From positions 1-64,000 of the forward strand of contig NZ_JAJUWU010000001.1 of the NCBI RefSeq assembly GCF_021390325.1: 64,000 bases of DNA, written 5' to 3'. The stretch is from Jiella avicenniae. GTDB taxonomy: Bacteria > Pseudomonadota > Alphaproteobacteria > Rhizobiales > Rhizobiaceae. Below are positions 55,296 through 64,000 of the stretch, piece by piece (positions within the stretch are counted from its first letter, which is position 1; each line of letters begins with the position of its first letter). The position numbers and the translations under genes were made by a program. The notes below the pieces were generated by a model. That model did no database searches. It was not told the DNA's origin and saw nothing but the letters and a program-made list of their open reading frames with translations.

Positions 55296-56894
55296 TTGGC
55301 CGACCCGGAAGCCATCGAAAAGCGCAGCTCCAGAGCCTATGAGAAGTGCCGGCCAGCCAAGGAAATGCTGGACGAGCTGTACGACTACGTCCTGCCCTAT
55401 CGGAAGCCAGCCACGCAGCCCGTCCATGGCTCGGAAAAGCGCGTCGAGAAGATCTACGACGCCACCGCGACCAAGGCGGCCTTCCGCTTCGCCGGTCGGA
55501 TGCAGCAGGACGTCACGCCGTCGTTCCAGAAATTCTTCGAGCTGAAGACCGGCCCCTATCTGGAAAAGACCGGCGACGAGAAAAAGGAAATCGAAGAGCA
55601 GCTGGAGACGGTCTCGAAAAAGATCGCGGCCGTCCTGGAAGGTGCGAATTTCGCGGTGGCCTCGGGCGAGATGTATCTCGACCTCTTCGGCGGTACGGCG
55701 GCGCTCCTCATGCTGCCGGACAAACAGGACATCGTTTCGTTCACCGCCGTGCCGGTCGCCGAAATCGCACTTTCCGAGGACGGTCGCGGCAAGGTCAACG
55801 CCGTCTACTGGGAAAAGCAGTTCGACGCGTCGGACGTCGAGGGGCTGTGGCCCGAGACGAAGATGTCGCCCGAGCTGAAGAAACTCGTCGAGGACAGCCC
55901 GGCCGAACCGGTCACGATCGTCCAGGCGAGCGAATTCAACCGCACGACCGGGCAGTGGAACTTCACGGCCTGGCGGAAGGGCAAGCTGAAAGACGAGGGG
56001 CCGCTCTACGAGATCGCCGAAAAGACCTGCCCCTGGTTGACGCCGCGCTTCTACAAGGTGCCGGGCGAGCCGATGGGCCGTGGCCCCGGCTCGATGGGGC
56101 TGCCGACGGCGAAGACGCTCAACAAGGTCACCGAACTGACGCTGAAGGCCGCCGCCTTCGCGATCCTCGGCCTGTGGATGGTGAAGAACGACCGCGTCTT
56201 CAACCCGAAGACGGCGCGCATGGTCCCCGGCGCGATGTGGAAGGTGGCATCGACCGGCGGCACCATGGGCGCCTCGATCGCCAAATTGGAAGTGCCGGGC
56301 CGCTTCGACATCTCCAACATCATCCTGCAGGACCTGCGGGAAGCGCTGAAACAGATGATGCTCGACGATACGCTGCCGCCCGACAGCGGCGCGGTGCGCT
56401 CGGCCACGGAGATCGTCGAGCGGATGAAGCGCCTTTCGGCCGACCTCTCCGGCGCCTATGCGCGACTGGTCCTCGAAATCATCCGCCCGCTGATCCAGCG
56501 GGTGATCGACATTCTCGATCGGTTCAAGCTGATCGAAAGCCCGCTGACGATCGACCAGCTGCTGTTCAAGGTCGAGGTGACGTCACCGATCGCCAAGATG
56601 CAGCAGGCGCAGGACGTCTCGTCCCTGGTCGAATGGCTGCAGATGATCCTGTCGCTCGGCGGCCCGCAGATGATGATGATGAGCGCCAAGATCGAGGACA
56701 TCTTCGGCGACATGGGCCGCAAGCTCGGCATCTCGGAAAAATACATCCGGTCCGAGGCCGACAAGAAGAAAATCCAGCAGATGGTCGCAGCGCTGATCGC
56801 CCAGGCCCAGCAGCCCGCCCAGGCGGCCGCCGGTCTCGGCGCCGGCGCCGGCGATCCATCGCAACAGCAGAGCGCGCCGGCGATGGCGGGCTGA
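55296..56894 (+). CDS. portal (head-tail connector) protein
   Basis: 532 residues, PF12236-type connector of T7-like podoviruses. Recognisable parts: YEKCRPAKEMLDELYDYVLP near the start, IYDATATKAAFRFAGRMQQD and later GTAALLMLPDKQ, TATEIVERM-type RSATEIVERMKRLSADLSG and IRPLIQRVIDIL. The C-terminal tail is Q/A-rich. The TTG start at 55296 gives the normal N-terminus. Twelve copies would form the DNA entry ring. Confidence 0.9.
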   Translation: MADPEAIEKRSSRAYEKCRPAKEMLDELYDYVLPYRKPATQPVHGSEKRVEKIYDATATKAAFRFAGRMQQDVTPSFQKFFELKTGPYLEKTGDEKKEIEEQLETVSKKIAAVLEGANFAVASGEMYLDLFGGTAALLMLPDKQDIVSFTAVPVAEIALSEDGRGKVNAVYWEKQFDASDVEGLWPETKMSPELKKLVEDSPAEPVTIVQASEFNRTTGQWNFTAWRKGKLKDEGPLYEIAEKTCPWLTPRFYKVPGEPMGRGPGSMGLPTAKTLNKVTELTLKAAAFAILGLWMVKNDRVFNPKTARMVPGAMWKVASTGGTMGASIAKLEVPGRFDISNIILQDLREALKQMMLDDTLPPDSGAVRSATEIVERMKRLSADLSGAYARLVLEIIRPLIQRVIDILDRFKLIESPLTIDQLLFKVEVTSPIAKMQQAQDVSSLVEWLQMILSLGGPQMMMMSAKIEDIFGDMGRKLGISEKYIRSEADKKKIQQMVAALIAQAQQPAQAAAGLGAGAGDPSQQQSAPAMAG

Positions 56895-56917
56895 ACGAAG
56901 GAGGCAGGAGGCAGGAC

Positions 56918-57340
56918 ATGACCGAAGACGGCCAGGACAGGCACGGCGTGGAACCCGAGGAGGAGGCCGGCGGACCGGAACCCTCGACGGCGGACTTTCT
57001 CGAAATGGCGTCGCGCATGCTCGGCGGCGGCTTTGCCGGAATGGAGGCTTCGCCCGCCGATCTCAGGGGCCAGATCGACGCGCACCGGACGGCGATGAAG
57101 AAAGAGGCGGACATCTTCCGCGACACCTTCTCGACGCCGCAGGGACGCAAGTGCCTCGACATCCTGATCGACCGGACGCTCAGACGGCGCATCTACGGCG
57201 CCGCTTTCGAAACGTCCCACCTCGAGACGCTGACGGTCGCGACCATCGTCCGTGAGACCGAAAACAACTTCGTCGCCGGGATCCTCGAGGCGATCGCCTT
57301 CGCGGACAACAAGGACACCATCGTGAGGCAGGACGCATGA
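56918..57340 (+). CDS. Bbp19-like phage protein
   Basis: 140 residues. The C-terminal part FRDTFSTPQGRKCLDILID, then ETSHLETLTVATIVRETENN, resembles Bbp19 of Bordetella phage BPP-1 and similar proteins next to portal genes. GGAGG lies 6 nt before the ATG at 56918. Confidence 0.7.
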   Translation: MTEDGQDRHGVEPEEEAGGPEPSTADFLEMASRMLGGGFAGMEASPADLRGQIDAHRTAMKKEADIFRDTFSTPQGRKCLDILIDRTLRRRIYGAAFETSHLETLTVATIVRETENNFVAGILEAIAFADNKDTIVRQDA

Positions 57341-58323
57341 CCAGAAAACGAGACATCATCACATGCGCGGGCTCGCTCGCATTTCTCGCCGCCATGCCCT
57401 TCGGCCCGCGCATCGTCTTCGCACCGGACGACGGCAACGGCCAAAGCGGTGGCGGTGGCGGTGGCGACGACGGCGGCTACGGCCTCGATCCGTCGCCAGC
57501 CCAGCCTGGCGACGGCGACGGTCAATCCGGTCAACAGGGGCAGCCCGGCGGTGCGCCGTCGAACGCCGGCAATCCGTCGGAGCCGATCGGCGGCGCGGAC
57601 GGGGCGCAACCTTCGCTGCACAAGCCGGAAGGCGTCCCGGATCATCTCTTCGGTCAGAACGACCAGGAGACGATCGACAAAATCTGGAACGCCTACAAGG
57701 GCGCGCGGGAAGCGCTCGGCAAACAGTCGAAGGCGCCGGACAAGCCCGAGGCCTATCAGCCGTTCGCCTGGAGCGACAAGGTCAAGGCAAATCTGTCCAT
57801 CGCCGAAGACGACGAGGCGGCGACGCTGTTCCGCTCGATCGCGCACAAGCACGGCATGAACGACGAGAACATGAAGGCGGTGCCGGAGTTCTTCGAGGCG
57901 CTGATCGAGAAAGGCGTGATCGAGCCGCCGCACGACACGCGGGCGGAGATGCGGGCGCTGGCGCCGCAGGGTTTCGCCGGGTCCGACGAGGCGAAGGAAG
58001 CCAAGGGCGCCGAGCGCGTCGCCGCGGCGGATCGCTGGATCGCGCAGCTTTCCAGCCAGCGCGGCTTCGACGACGGCATGAAGACGGAAATGCGCCTCCT
58101 GACGACGACGGCCGCCGGCGTCAAGGTGATCGAGAGCTTCATGACCTCGGGCATGGGCGGCTCGGTCAATCCGGGTGGCCAGACCGGCGGCGAGCCAACG
58201 ATCACGAAGGCCGTGCTGGACGCGCGCATCGCCGATCCGCGCAACGACATCATGGGCGACAAATACGATCCGGCCTTCGCCCAGGAGACGGACGCGATGT
58301 TCAAGAAGTTCTATCCGGACTGA
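57337..58323 (+). CDS. capsid scaffolding protein candidate
   Basis: 328 residues, acidic and Gly/Gln-rich in the first 100, then helical (DHLFGQNDQETIDKIWNAYKG). Length and place just before the capsid gene match T7-type scaffolds that help prohead assembly. The first residues are hydrophobic (AGSLAFLAAMPFG), unusual for a scaffold. ATGA overlap with the upstream gene. Confidence 0.75.
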   Translation: MTRKRDIITCAGSLAFLAAMPFGPRIVFAPDDGNGQSGGGGGGDDGGYGLDPSPAQPGDGDGQSGQQGQPGGAPSNAGNPSEPIGGADGAQPSLHKPEGVPDHLFGQNDQETIDKIWNAYKGAREALGKQSKAPDKPEAYQPFAWSDKVKANLSIAEDDEAATLFRSIAHKHGMNDENMKAVPEFFEALIEKGVIEPPHDTRAEMRALAPQGFAGSDEAKEAKGAERVAAADRWIAQLSSQRGFDDGMKTEMRLLTTTAAGVKVIESFMTSGMGGSVNPGGQTGGEPTITKAVLDARIADPRNDIMGDKYDPAFAQETDAMFKKFYPD

Positions 58324-58488
58324 ACGCCCGGAAACATGACGCCACAGCCGCCGCCTTACCGTCCCTCGCCAATCGGTAGATGGACCCGAAACGGCGGCGG
58401 CACCCGGCTTTTCTGAGACAGGCCCGCATCAAGCCCGACGGCACTCGGCTCCCGAGGACACGACCCCTCAACCCTTCGGGAAGCCAAG

Positions 58489-59352
58489 ATGTCTCAGACC
58501 GCACCCAACCATTATGTCCAACAGTGGAAATCCACGGCGCTGCACCGCTACCAGGCGGGCGGCTTCGCCCTGCGCAACACCACGACGCCGCCGGAAAAGA
58601 TCACCGGCGAGAAGATGCATTTCCCGATCTTCGGCATCATCGAAGCCGAAGAAGACGTGAAGCGTGGCGACGAGGCGCGCCCGCAGAACGCCAACGACAC
58701 GACCGTCGCCGTCGACACCAAGAAGTCGCGGGCGTTCGAGGAAGTCTTCGAAGACGATCTCGACCAGATGACCGTCGACCGCAAGCAGGCGGTCGCGATG
58801 CGCTCCTCCAAGGCGCTCGGCCGCGTCCACGACAAGACGATCATCCGGGCGCTCAACGCCTCGACGCAGACCGTCGGCGACCCGGCGGAGTTCTTCTCCG
58901 TCAACCTCGCCCTCAAGGCACGCCAGGTGCTGATGGTGAACGAAGTCGACGTCCAGGACGGCAACACCTTCTGTGCCATGGACAGCGTTTCCTGGACGAT
59001 CTTCTCGGCCGACAAGCGCGTCTCGGCGTCGGAATATACCGGGCCGATGCTGCCCTTCACCAAGGGCAAGCTGGCGCTTACCTGGAACGGCGTTCACTAC
59101 TTCCAGCTCTCCGACAAGATCCTGCGGGAGAACGACGCGGCGGGCGAGGCCACGTGCCTGATGTGGCACCGCACGTCGATGGGCTTCGGCTACGTCCGCC
59201 AGCTCACCGGCTCGGTCGTCTGGGACAACCGCAAGGACTGCTGGACCCACAACATGCGCATGCGCATCGGCTCCAAGCTGCTGCTGCCGGAAGGCGCGGT
59301 GAAGATCGCGGCGAAATACGACGCCGACACGATGGTCCTGCCGAACCCCTGA
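58489..59352 (+). CDS. major capsid protein
   Basis: 287 residues, HK97-like capsid of the short-tailed phage type (BPP-1/T7-like). Conserved content: FEEVFEDDLDQMTVDRKQAVAMRSSKALGR-type middle and a C-terminal MRMRIGSKLLLPEGAVKI beta segment. Its place between scaffold and head-completion genes supports the call. It is preceded by a 165-bp gap that may hold a late promoter. Confidence 0.85.
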   Translation: MSQTAPNHYVQQWKSTALHRYQAGGFALRNTTTPPEKITGEKMHFPIFGIIEAEEDVKRGDEARPQNANDTTVAVDTKKSRAFEEVFEDDLDQMTVDRKQAVAMRSSKALGRVHDKTIIRALNASTQTVGDPAEFFSVNLALKARQVLMVNEVDVQDGNTFCAMDSVSWTIFSADKRVSASEYTGPMLPFTKGKLALTWNGVHYFQLSDKILRENDAAGEATCLMWHRTSMGFGYVRQLTGSVVWDNRKDCWTHNMRMRIGSKLLLPEGAVKIAAKYDADTMVLPNP

Positions 59353-59411
59353 TCGCCATCGCCGCCGGCGAGACCGCCGGCGCCATTCAAACCGTTTGAG
59401 AGGACAGAACC

Positions 59412-59693
59412 ATGAGGGAAATCGGAGGCGGTCACATCCGCCGTCAGGGCGCCGGCGTCAGCTACGGCAGCGGCACCAACATCATCCAGCCCAGCAACTG
59501 GGAACTGGCGACCAGCGCCGACGCGGCGACCGTCGAGGCGGCGGGCTATTTCAATGCGCTCGCCTACGACATGAAGAAGGGCGACATCATCACCGCCCGC
59601 ATCGACATGGAGGGCACGCCGAAACTGAAGATGTACATCGTCACGGCGCGCACCTCGACCACCGTGACGGTCGCCAAGCAGACCGTCGCCTGA
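59412..59693 (+). CDS. small capsid-associated (decoration-like) protein
   Basis: 93 residues, beta-rich (GDIITARIDMEGTPKLKMYIV then TARTSTTVTVAK). Directly after the capsid gene, as head decoration proteins usually are. No specific family recognised. Confidence 0.65.
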   Translation: MREIGGGHIRRQGAGVSYGSGTNIIQPSNWELATSADAATVEAAGYFNALAYDMKKGDIITARIDMEGTPKLKMYIVTARTSTTVTVAKQTVA

Positions 59694-59733
59694 GGAGGAG
59701 GGCGCCCGCGGCCGACGCGGGCGCCCTGTCGCC
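59694..59733 (+). promoter_or_regulatory. Shine-Dalgarno sequence and start codon separated by an 11-bp hairpin
   Basis: GGAGGAG (59694-59700) touches an 11-bp perfect G/C hairpin (59700-59710 with 59716-59726, 5-nt loop); 7 nt further on is the ATG of the next gene (59734). Folding the hairpin would put the sequence at normal distance from the start. No other ribosome-binding site is visible. No T-run follows, so a terminator is less likely. Confidence 0.5.
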
Positions 59734-60378
59734 ATGAACCGGGTCACCATCATCAACCGCGCGCTGTCGCGCATCGGATGTCTCGCCGTCCAGTCGGAAG
59801 CCGAGCCCGGCCCGGCTGGCGTCGGCGTTCTGCACACCTATGACAGCGTTCTCGAAGATCTCCTGTCGAAATACCCCTGGCATTTCGCCAAGCGCTTCGC
59901 CGCGCTGACCCGCCTCGGCAAGACTCCACCGAAGGGGTGGAAATCGGCCTTCATGCTGCCGCCCGACCGCCTCGATCCGCCGCGCGCCTATTACGAGAGC
60001 GCCGGCGACGACCGCCCGACGTCACGCTTCGAACTCGCGCTCGACGAGGTCTACGCCGACAGCGACGTCCTGTTCGCCGAATATCGCTTCCGAGCCGATC
60101 CGCGCTATTGGCCGGGCTATTTCCGCGAGCTGGTCGTTCTCGCGCTGGCGGCGGAATATGCGCTGGAGATCCGCGAGGAGGTGACGCTTCGCGACCGGCT
60201 GCGGCGCGACTGCTACGGCCCGCCTGAATATCAGGGGGAGGGCGGACAGTTCGCGGTCGCGGCAGCTCTCGATGCCCAGTCGCAGCCGGGAGACCAACCG
60301 GCGGGCGGCTTCGATCCCCTCACCAGCACCCGACACGGCTATGACGCCGACGACGCTCGAGCGGGCTGGACATGGTGA
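59734..60378 (+). CDS. head-completion / tail tubular protein A-like
   Basis: 214 residues. Opening MNRVTIINRALSRIGC, then DLLSKYPWHFAKRFAAL and FRELVVLALAAEYAL are the pattern of T7 gp11-like tail tube (adaptor) proteins. It would link the portal ring to the nozzle. The last 9 bases overlap the next gene. Confidence 0.8.
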   Translation: MNRVTIINRALSRIGCLAVQSEAEPGPAGVGVLHTYDSVLEDLLSKYPWHFAKRFAALTRLGKTPPKGWKSAFMLPPDRLDPPRAYYESAGDDRPTSRFELALDEVYADSDVLFAEYRFRADPRYWPGYFRELVVLALAAEYALEIREEVTLRDRLRRDCYGPPEYQGEGGQFAVAAALDAQSQPGDQPAGGFDPLTSTRHGYDADDARAGWTW

Positions 60379-62825
60379 AAATCACGACCGTCCAGGCGTC
60401 GCACACCTATGGCGTCCTCGACCCGTACATGACCGAGCGCCGGGACACGAAGTTCGTTCCCGGTTCGCTGTCCGCCGGCGAGAACATCGTGATCCTGCCC
60501 CAAGGCGGCTATACCGATCGCGGGGGGACCGACGATTTCGGCCGGGTGCGCCGGCGGCTGGACAAGATCGCGCTGACGGCCGCGATGGTCGCGATGCCGA
60601 ACGGCGGATCGGCGGCCACTCTGGTCGCTTCGCAGAAGACGGTCACCGACGAGGCCGCCGGCAATCGCTTCGTCATCGCCGACGTCACCTTGCCGACGGC
60701 GCGATCCCTGACGTTCCTCGACGTCGAAGACGTCTCCGTATCGGACAGCGGGGGCGCCGGCGCGCTGATCGTGGAATATCTCGACGGCGCGACCTGGCGC
60801 ACCTTCGGCCGCGCTCTCAGCGCGCAGATCGAGCGCAATCGCGGCAGCCGACGATTTTCCGTCGGCGCGCCGGGAAACGCGATCGGCGCCTTCAGCCGCT
60901 ATCGCGTCTGCCTGGACGCGACAAAGGCCAGCGGGACGGTGTCGCTCTCCGGTATTTCCCTGTGGTCGGAACGGGCGGACAATTCGAAGGCCGTCGTCAG
61001 GGCGGCACGCGACGCCGAGGGCACGTCCTTCCAGCTCGTCGTCACGGATCAGACGATCGACATCTTCGTCGCCGGCATCTGGCAGGCGTCCATACCGTCC
61101 TATCTCGGTTCGCCCGAGGTGCGCAGCGTGCAGATGGAGGCGAGCTACGACAGCATCTTGTTGTTTCACCCGGATCTCGCTCCGCGCAAGATGCTCCGCC
61201 TCGGCGACGACCGAGAGTGGAATATCGCCCGAGCGCCGTTCACCAACATCCCGAACGTCGATTACGGGGCGCAGTACACGAACGGCGTCAATGAGATCCA
61301 GGAGATAAAGGGCTACAGCACCAATACCTACGATCTGACGTTCGAAGGCGAAATCACCACACTCATCAGCACGGCCTCGAACGAAGCCGTCAAGGCAGCC
61401 CTCGAAGGGCTTACAAACGTCGGACCGGGACTGATCGTCACGGGCGACGACAATGACACTTTCCAGGTCGAGTTCGCGTCAGAAAAGACCAAGGAACGCA
61501 ATGTCCTCACGATGATCGGCACCAACCAGGAGGCGGAGGGCTTCGTTTCGATCCGGACGCTCCGCGAAGGCAAGCCCGGCGGCGAGCCGATCATTTCGTC
61601 CGCACGCGGCTTTCCCGCCGTCGGACGCTTCGCGATGGGCCGGCTCAACATGTTCGGGCTTCGGTCGCGACCGGCGACACAGCTCTCCTCGGTGACCTCG
61701 CAGCCCTTCGACCTGTCCTCGGAAATCAAGACGGCAGTCTCGGCGCTGGTCTACGACATCGCCGACAGCGAGGGCGCGGCGATCGTCGACGCGCTGTTCG
61801 GCCGGACGCTGATCATGTTCTCGACCGATGCGGTCTATTTCTACGGCAACCGCAAGCTCAGCGCCGAGGAAACTCCCGACATCGTCCGTTCGCCGTCGCC
61901 CGGCATCGAGCCCGGCGTCCCGCCCGTCCAGACGGACGACGCCATCCTCTACGTCGAGAAGGGCGGCGAGGTGCTGCGGCTCCTCTCCTATTCGGAGATC
62001 GACCAGAACTATACCGCCGGCAACGCCTCGGTCCTGTCGGCCTTCCTGGTCGACGGCGTCGTCGACATGGCGAAGCGCCGGTCCGCCAACGGCATCGATG
62101 CCGACCTCGCCGTAATGGCGAATGCCGACGGCACGGCCACGGCGCTGACCATCCTGCGGACGCAGGACGTGTCCGGCTTCGCGCCGTGGCGGACCGACGG
62201 CAAGTTCGTCTCCACCGTCGTCGATCGCAGTAACGATCTGTGGTTTCTCTGCGAGCGGGAGAGACCGGGCGGCACGGATATCCGGCTGGAGCGCTTCGCA
62301 CCGATCAAGCTTCTCGACGAGGGCACGGAATTCGAGGTCGTCACGCCGTCGGCGACGCTCACGGTCGCCGCCCGCTTCGAGGGCCGCTCCGTCTGGATCG
62401 TCGCCGAGGGACAGGTCATCGGCCCGGTGACCGTCACCGCCGGCCAGGTGACGCTGCCGGTTCCGGTCAGCGGCATGGTGCGCGTCGGGACCTGGCTGCC
62501 AGCGACGGCGACGGATCAGCCGGTGCGCCGAGAGCAGGAAACCAACCAGCGCGAAGCGCGGCTGAAGCGCGTCGTCCGCGCCAAGCTCTCCGTCGTCGAG
62601 ACGACGAGCCTGGCGATCGCCTGCAACGGGTCGGCGCCCTTCGACATGCCGCTTGCCGCCAACGACGAGACGATCCTCGATCGCGCTCCGCTCGACGCGC
62701 CCTTCACCGGCTTTTGCGAAGCCGAAGGCATGCATGGTTTCACCGACGCCGCGACCGTCACGGTCACGCAGCTGCGGCCGGGCTTTCTCACCGTCCGATC
62801 CGTGACCAAAGACGTGGTGATGTAA
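60372..62825 (+). CDS. tail nozzle / tail tubular protein B-like
   Basis: 817 residues, starting MVKITTVQASHTYGVLDPYM and then LPQGGYTDRGGTDDFG, a pattern shared by T7 gp12-type nozzle proteins of short-tailed phages. A large beta-rich body follows. It would form the tail tip that receives fibres. Assignment by pattern and gene order. Confidence 0.8.
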   Translation: MVKITTVQASHTYGVLDPYMTERRDTKFVPGSLSAGENIVILPQGGYTDRGGTDDFGRVRRRLDKIALTAAMVAMPNGGSAATLVASQKTVTDEAAGNRFVIADVTLPTARSLTFLDVEDVSVSDSGGAGALIVEYLDGATWRTFGRALSAQIERNRGSRRFSVGAPGNAIGAFSRYRVCLDATKASGTVSLSGISLWSERADNSKAVVRAARDAEGTSFQLVVTDQTIDIFVAGIWQASIPSYLGSPEVRSVQMEASYDSILLFHPDLAPRKMLRLGDDREWNIARAPFTNIPNVDYGAQYTNGVNEIQEIKGYSTNTYDLTFEGEITTLISTASNEAVKAALEGLTNVGPGLIVTGDDNDTFQVEFASEKTKERNVLTMIGTNQEAEGFVSIRTLREGKPGGEPIISSARGFPAVGRFAMGRLNMFGLRSRPATQLSSVTSQPFDLSSEIKTAVSALVYDIADSEGAAIVDALFGRTLIMFSTDAVYFYGNRKLSAEETPDIVRSPSPGIEPGVPPVQTDDAILYVEKGGEVLRLLSYSEIDQNYTAGNASVLSAFLVDGVVDMAKRRSANGIDADLAVMANADGTATALTILRTQDVSGFAPWRTDGKFVSTVVDRSNDLWFLCERERPGGTDIRLERFAPIKLLDEGTEFEVVTPSATLTVAARFEGRSVWIVAEGQVIGPVTVTAGQVTLPVPVSGMVRVGTWLPATATDQPVRREQETNQREARLKRVVRAKLSVVETTSLAIACNGSAPFDMPLAANDETILDRAPLDAPFTGFCEAEGMHGFTDAATVTVTQLRPGFLTVRSVTKDVVM

Positions 62826-63355
62826 TGGAATTCGTCGGAGCCCTCTTTGCGTCTGCCGCATCGGGTGCCGGGACGGCGGCTGGCGCGGTCGGAACGGCCG
62901 TTTCCGGCGCCAGCACGCTGTCGCTGCTGTCGGGCGCCGGCACGGTGTTTTCCGCCGTCGCCTCGATCGGTGCCGGCCAGGCCGCCAAACGGGAGGCCGA
63001 GGCACAGGCGCAGGAGGCCGAGTTCAGCGCCCGCAACGAGTATATCGAGGGCAAGGAAACCTCGGCGGCGATCCGCGCCGAACTCGCCTCGACGATCGCC
63101 AACCAGACCGTGGCCTTCGCATCGAGCGGCGTCGATCTCGGCTCGGTCTCGGCGCAGGCGGCGCGCGACCAGGCGACGCGGGACGCGGAAAACGAGCTGT
63201 CGATCAATTCGTCGACCGCCGGCGCCAACACGCTCGCCGGACGCCGCCGCGCGCGCAACCTCCGCTCGCGCGGCGCCAATGCGGCTGCTCAAGGATATAT
63301 CGGCGCCGCCGGATCGCTCGCCGACGGCGCCATCGACATTCACAGGCGGGGCTGA
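62825..63355 (+). CDS. internal virion protein (T7 gp14-like)
   Basis: 176 residues. A Gly/Ala/Ser-rich start (about 1-55) then a helical core (AEAQAQEAEFSARNEYIEGK). This length and make-up, between nozzle and lysozyme-type genes, fit the small internal core protein ejected into the cell wall with the DNA. It shares one base with the upstream stop. Confidence 0.65.
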   Translation: MEFVGALFASAASGAGTAAGAVGTAVSGASTLSLLSGAGTVFSAVASIGAGQAAKREAEAQAQEAEFSARNEYIEGKETSAAIRAELASTIANQTVAFASSGVDLGSVSAQAARDQATRDAENELSINSSTAGANTLAGRRRARNLRSRGANAAAQGYIGAAGSLADGAIDIHRRG

Positions 63356-63358
63356 CCC

Positions 63359-64000
63359 ATGGCGCGCATTCCCGAGTTCGCCGCCCAGGCACCGCGTCGC
63401 GGGGCGGTGTCCGGCTTCGTCGATACCGGCGCGGCCGACGTCTGGTCATCGCTGGCATCCGCATCGGGGCGGATCGCCGACCGGCTCGGCCGCATGGCCG
63501 ATCAGCAGGCGGCGCGGGAAGGCCAGGAAGCGGGCTTTGCGGCGGCGGCCAGCGTCCGGATGCCGGGCGTCGACTTCGCCTTCAAGGAAGGCACGCCGGG
63601 AACGGCCGGAACGCCGGGCCGCTACACCGCGGCATCGGCCGGATCGACGGCGCCGCTGACAGGCGATCTCGTCTCGCGCGCCGCCTTCGCGAAAAAGTAT
63701 CTGGAAACCCGCTTCGGCCTGAAGCCGCATCAATCGGCGGCGATCGTCGGCCACGGCATTCAGGAAAGCAATCTCAGGCCCGTCGGCGCCGTCGGCGACC
63801 AGGGCACCGCGTTCGGCATGTTCCAATGGCGCGGCGCGCGCTATGCCGGCCTGAAGCGCTTCGCGGCGTCGACCGGCCGCAGCCCCGACATGGTCGAGAC
63901 GCAGCTCGACTACGTGATGCACGAGCTGCGCACGAGCGAGCGATCGGCGGGCAAGGCGCTGGCGTCCGCCGCCGACGTCGAACAGGCGACGGCGGCCTTC
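63359..64000 (+). CDS. virion-associated lysozyme protein, N-terminal part (runs off the edge)
   Basis: 214 codons to the edge, no stop. Residues about 105-200 form a Phage_lysozyme2 (PF18013)-type domain: FAKKYLETRFGLKPHQSAAI, HGIQESNLRPVG with the catalytic glutamate, and GDQGTAFGMFQWRGARYAG. This is typical of large ejection proteins that open the peptidoglycan during DNA entry (T7 gp16-like). ATG 63359 follows the upstream stop by 3 bp. Confidence 0.85.
   Translation, partial: MARIPEFAAQAPRRGAVSGFVDTGAADVWSSLASASGRIADRLGRMADQQAAREGQEAGFAAAASVRMPGVDFAFKEGTPGTAGTPGRYTAASAGSTAPLTGDLVSRAAFAKKYLETRFGLKPHQSAAIVGHGIQESNLRPVGAVGDQGTAFGMFQWRGARYAGLKRFAASTGRSPDMVETQLDYVMHELRTSERSAGKALASAADVEQATAAF

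Overview
The window is GC-rich chromosomal DNA from an alphaproteobacterium of the order Hyphomicrobiales (Rhizobiales). The evidence is gcrA, closely spaced GANTC sites, the argD-argF-hslO order, a fused cysNC, a Rhizobium-type (ReAV-like) L-asparaginase and rhizobial-looking promoters. The gene mix would suit a family such as Aurantimonadaceae, but that placement is a guess. Two parts can be separated: chromosomal genes (1-39317) and a prophage that enters at a tRNA-Lys gene (39318) and runs off the right edge.

Chromosomal part. The window opens on the last codons of an IS5-type transposase, then DUF1294 (minus), radA, cvpA, purF and an SDR oxidoreductase (plus). A lone phnM and gcrA (minus) follow. 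argD-argF-hslO form one plus-strand operon with a structured leader. cysQ-cysD-cysNC (minus) make up the sulfate-activation group. Next come a Wza-like polysaccharide export lipoprotein, a small AprI/Inh-like protein, a LacI regulator, a tiny Cys-containing exported protein, and the alpha-2-macroglobulin/pbpC pair. The signalling block is a CHASE3 histidine kinase, a stand-alone receiver and a receiver-HisKA_2 hybrid. A LysR gene with a divergent DUF1127-type gene, TerC, an excalibur protein, DUF3750, asparaginase, a NYN-domain protein, a TetR regulator, ilvC, a PilZ protein and tRNA-Lys(CTT) complete it.

Prophage part. Just inside the tRNA are three TGTGAGG repeats at 11-bp spacing, then an integrase group on the minus strand. 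Two copies of the same 17-bp operator, each 4 bp after a TTGAC box, face away from a repressor gene and appear to form the left and right early promoters of a genetic switch. The rightward early genes are about ten small ORFs joined mostly by ATGA overlaps, then a Toprim-type primase and a P-loop helicase/primase. A 235-bp intergenic segment with twelve TGGAAC/GTTCCA copies, a Z-DNA-type run and a TA-rich run looks like the phage replication origin. The virion genes follow a podovirus plan: small-terminase candidate, large terminase, GNAT-like protein, head-tail connector (portal), Bbp19-like protein, scaffold, major capsid, small decoration-like protein, two tail-tube/nozzle-type proteins, an internal virion protein and the start of a virion lysozyme. 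Lysis genes, tail fibre and attR are not in the window.

No CRISPR array, rRNA, toxin-antitoxin pair or recognised defence system was seen. The least explained items are the phage origin-like array, the duplicated operators, a hairpin between a Shine-Dalgarno sequence and its start codon (59694-59736), and a promoter-driven 9-codon ORF with a switchable hairpin set at 35090-35325.
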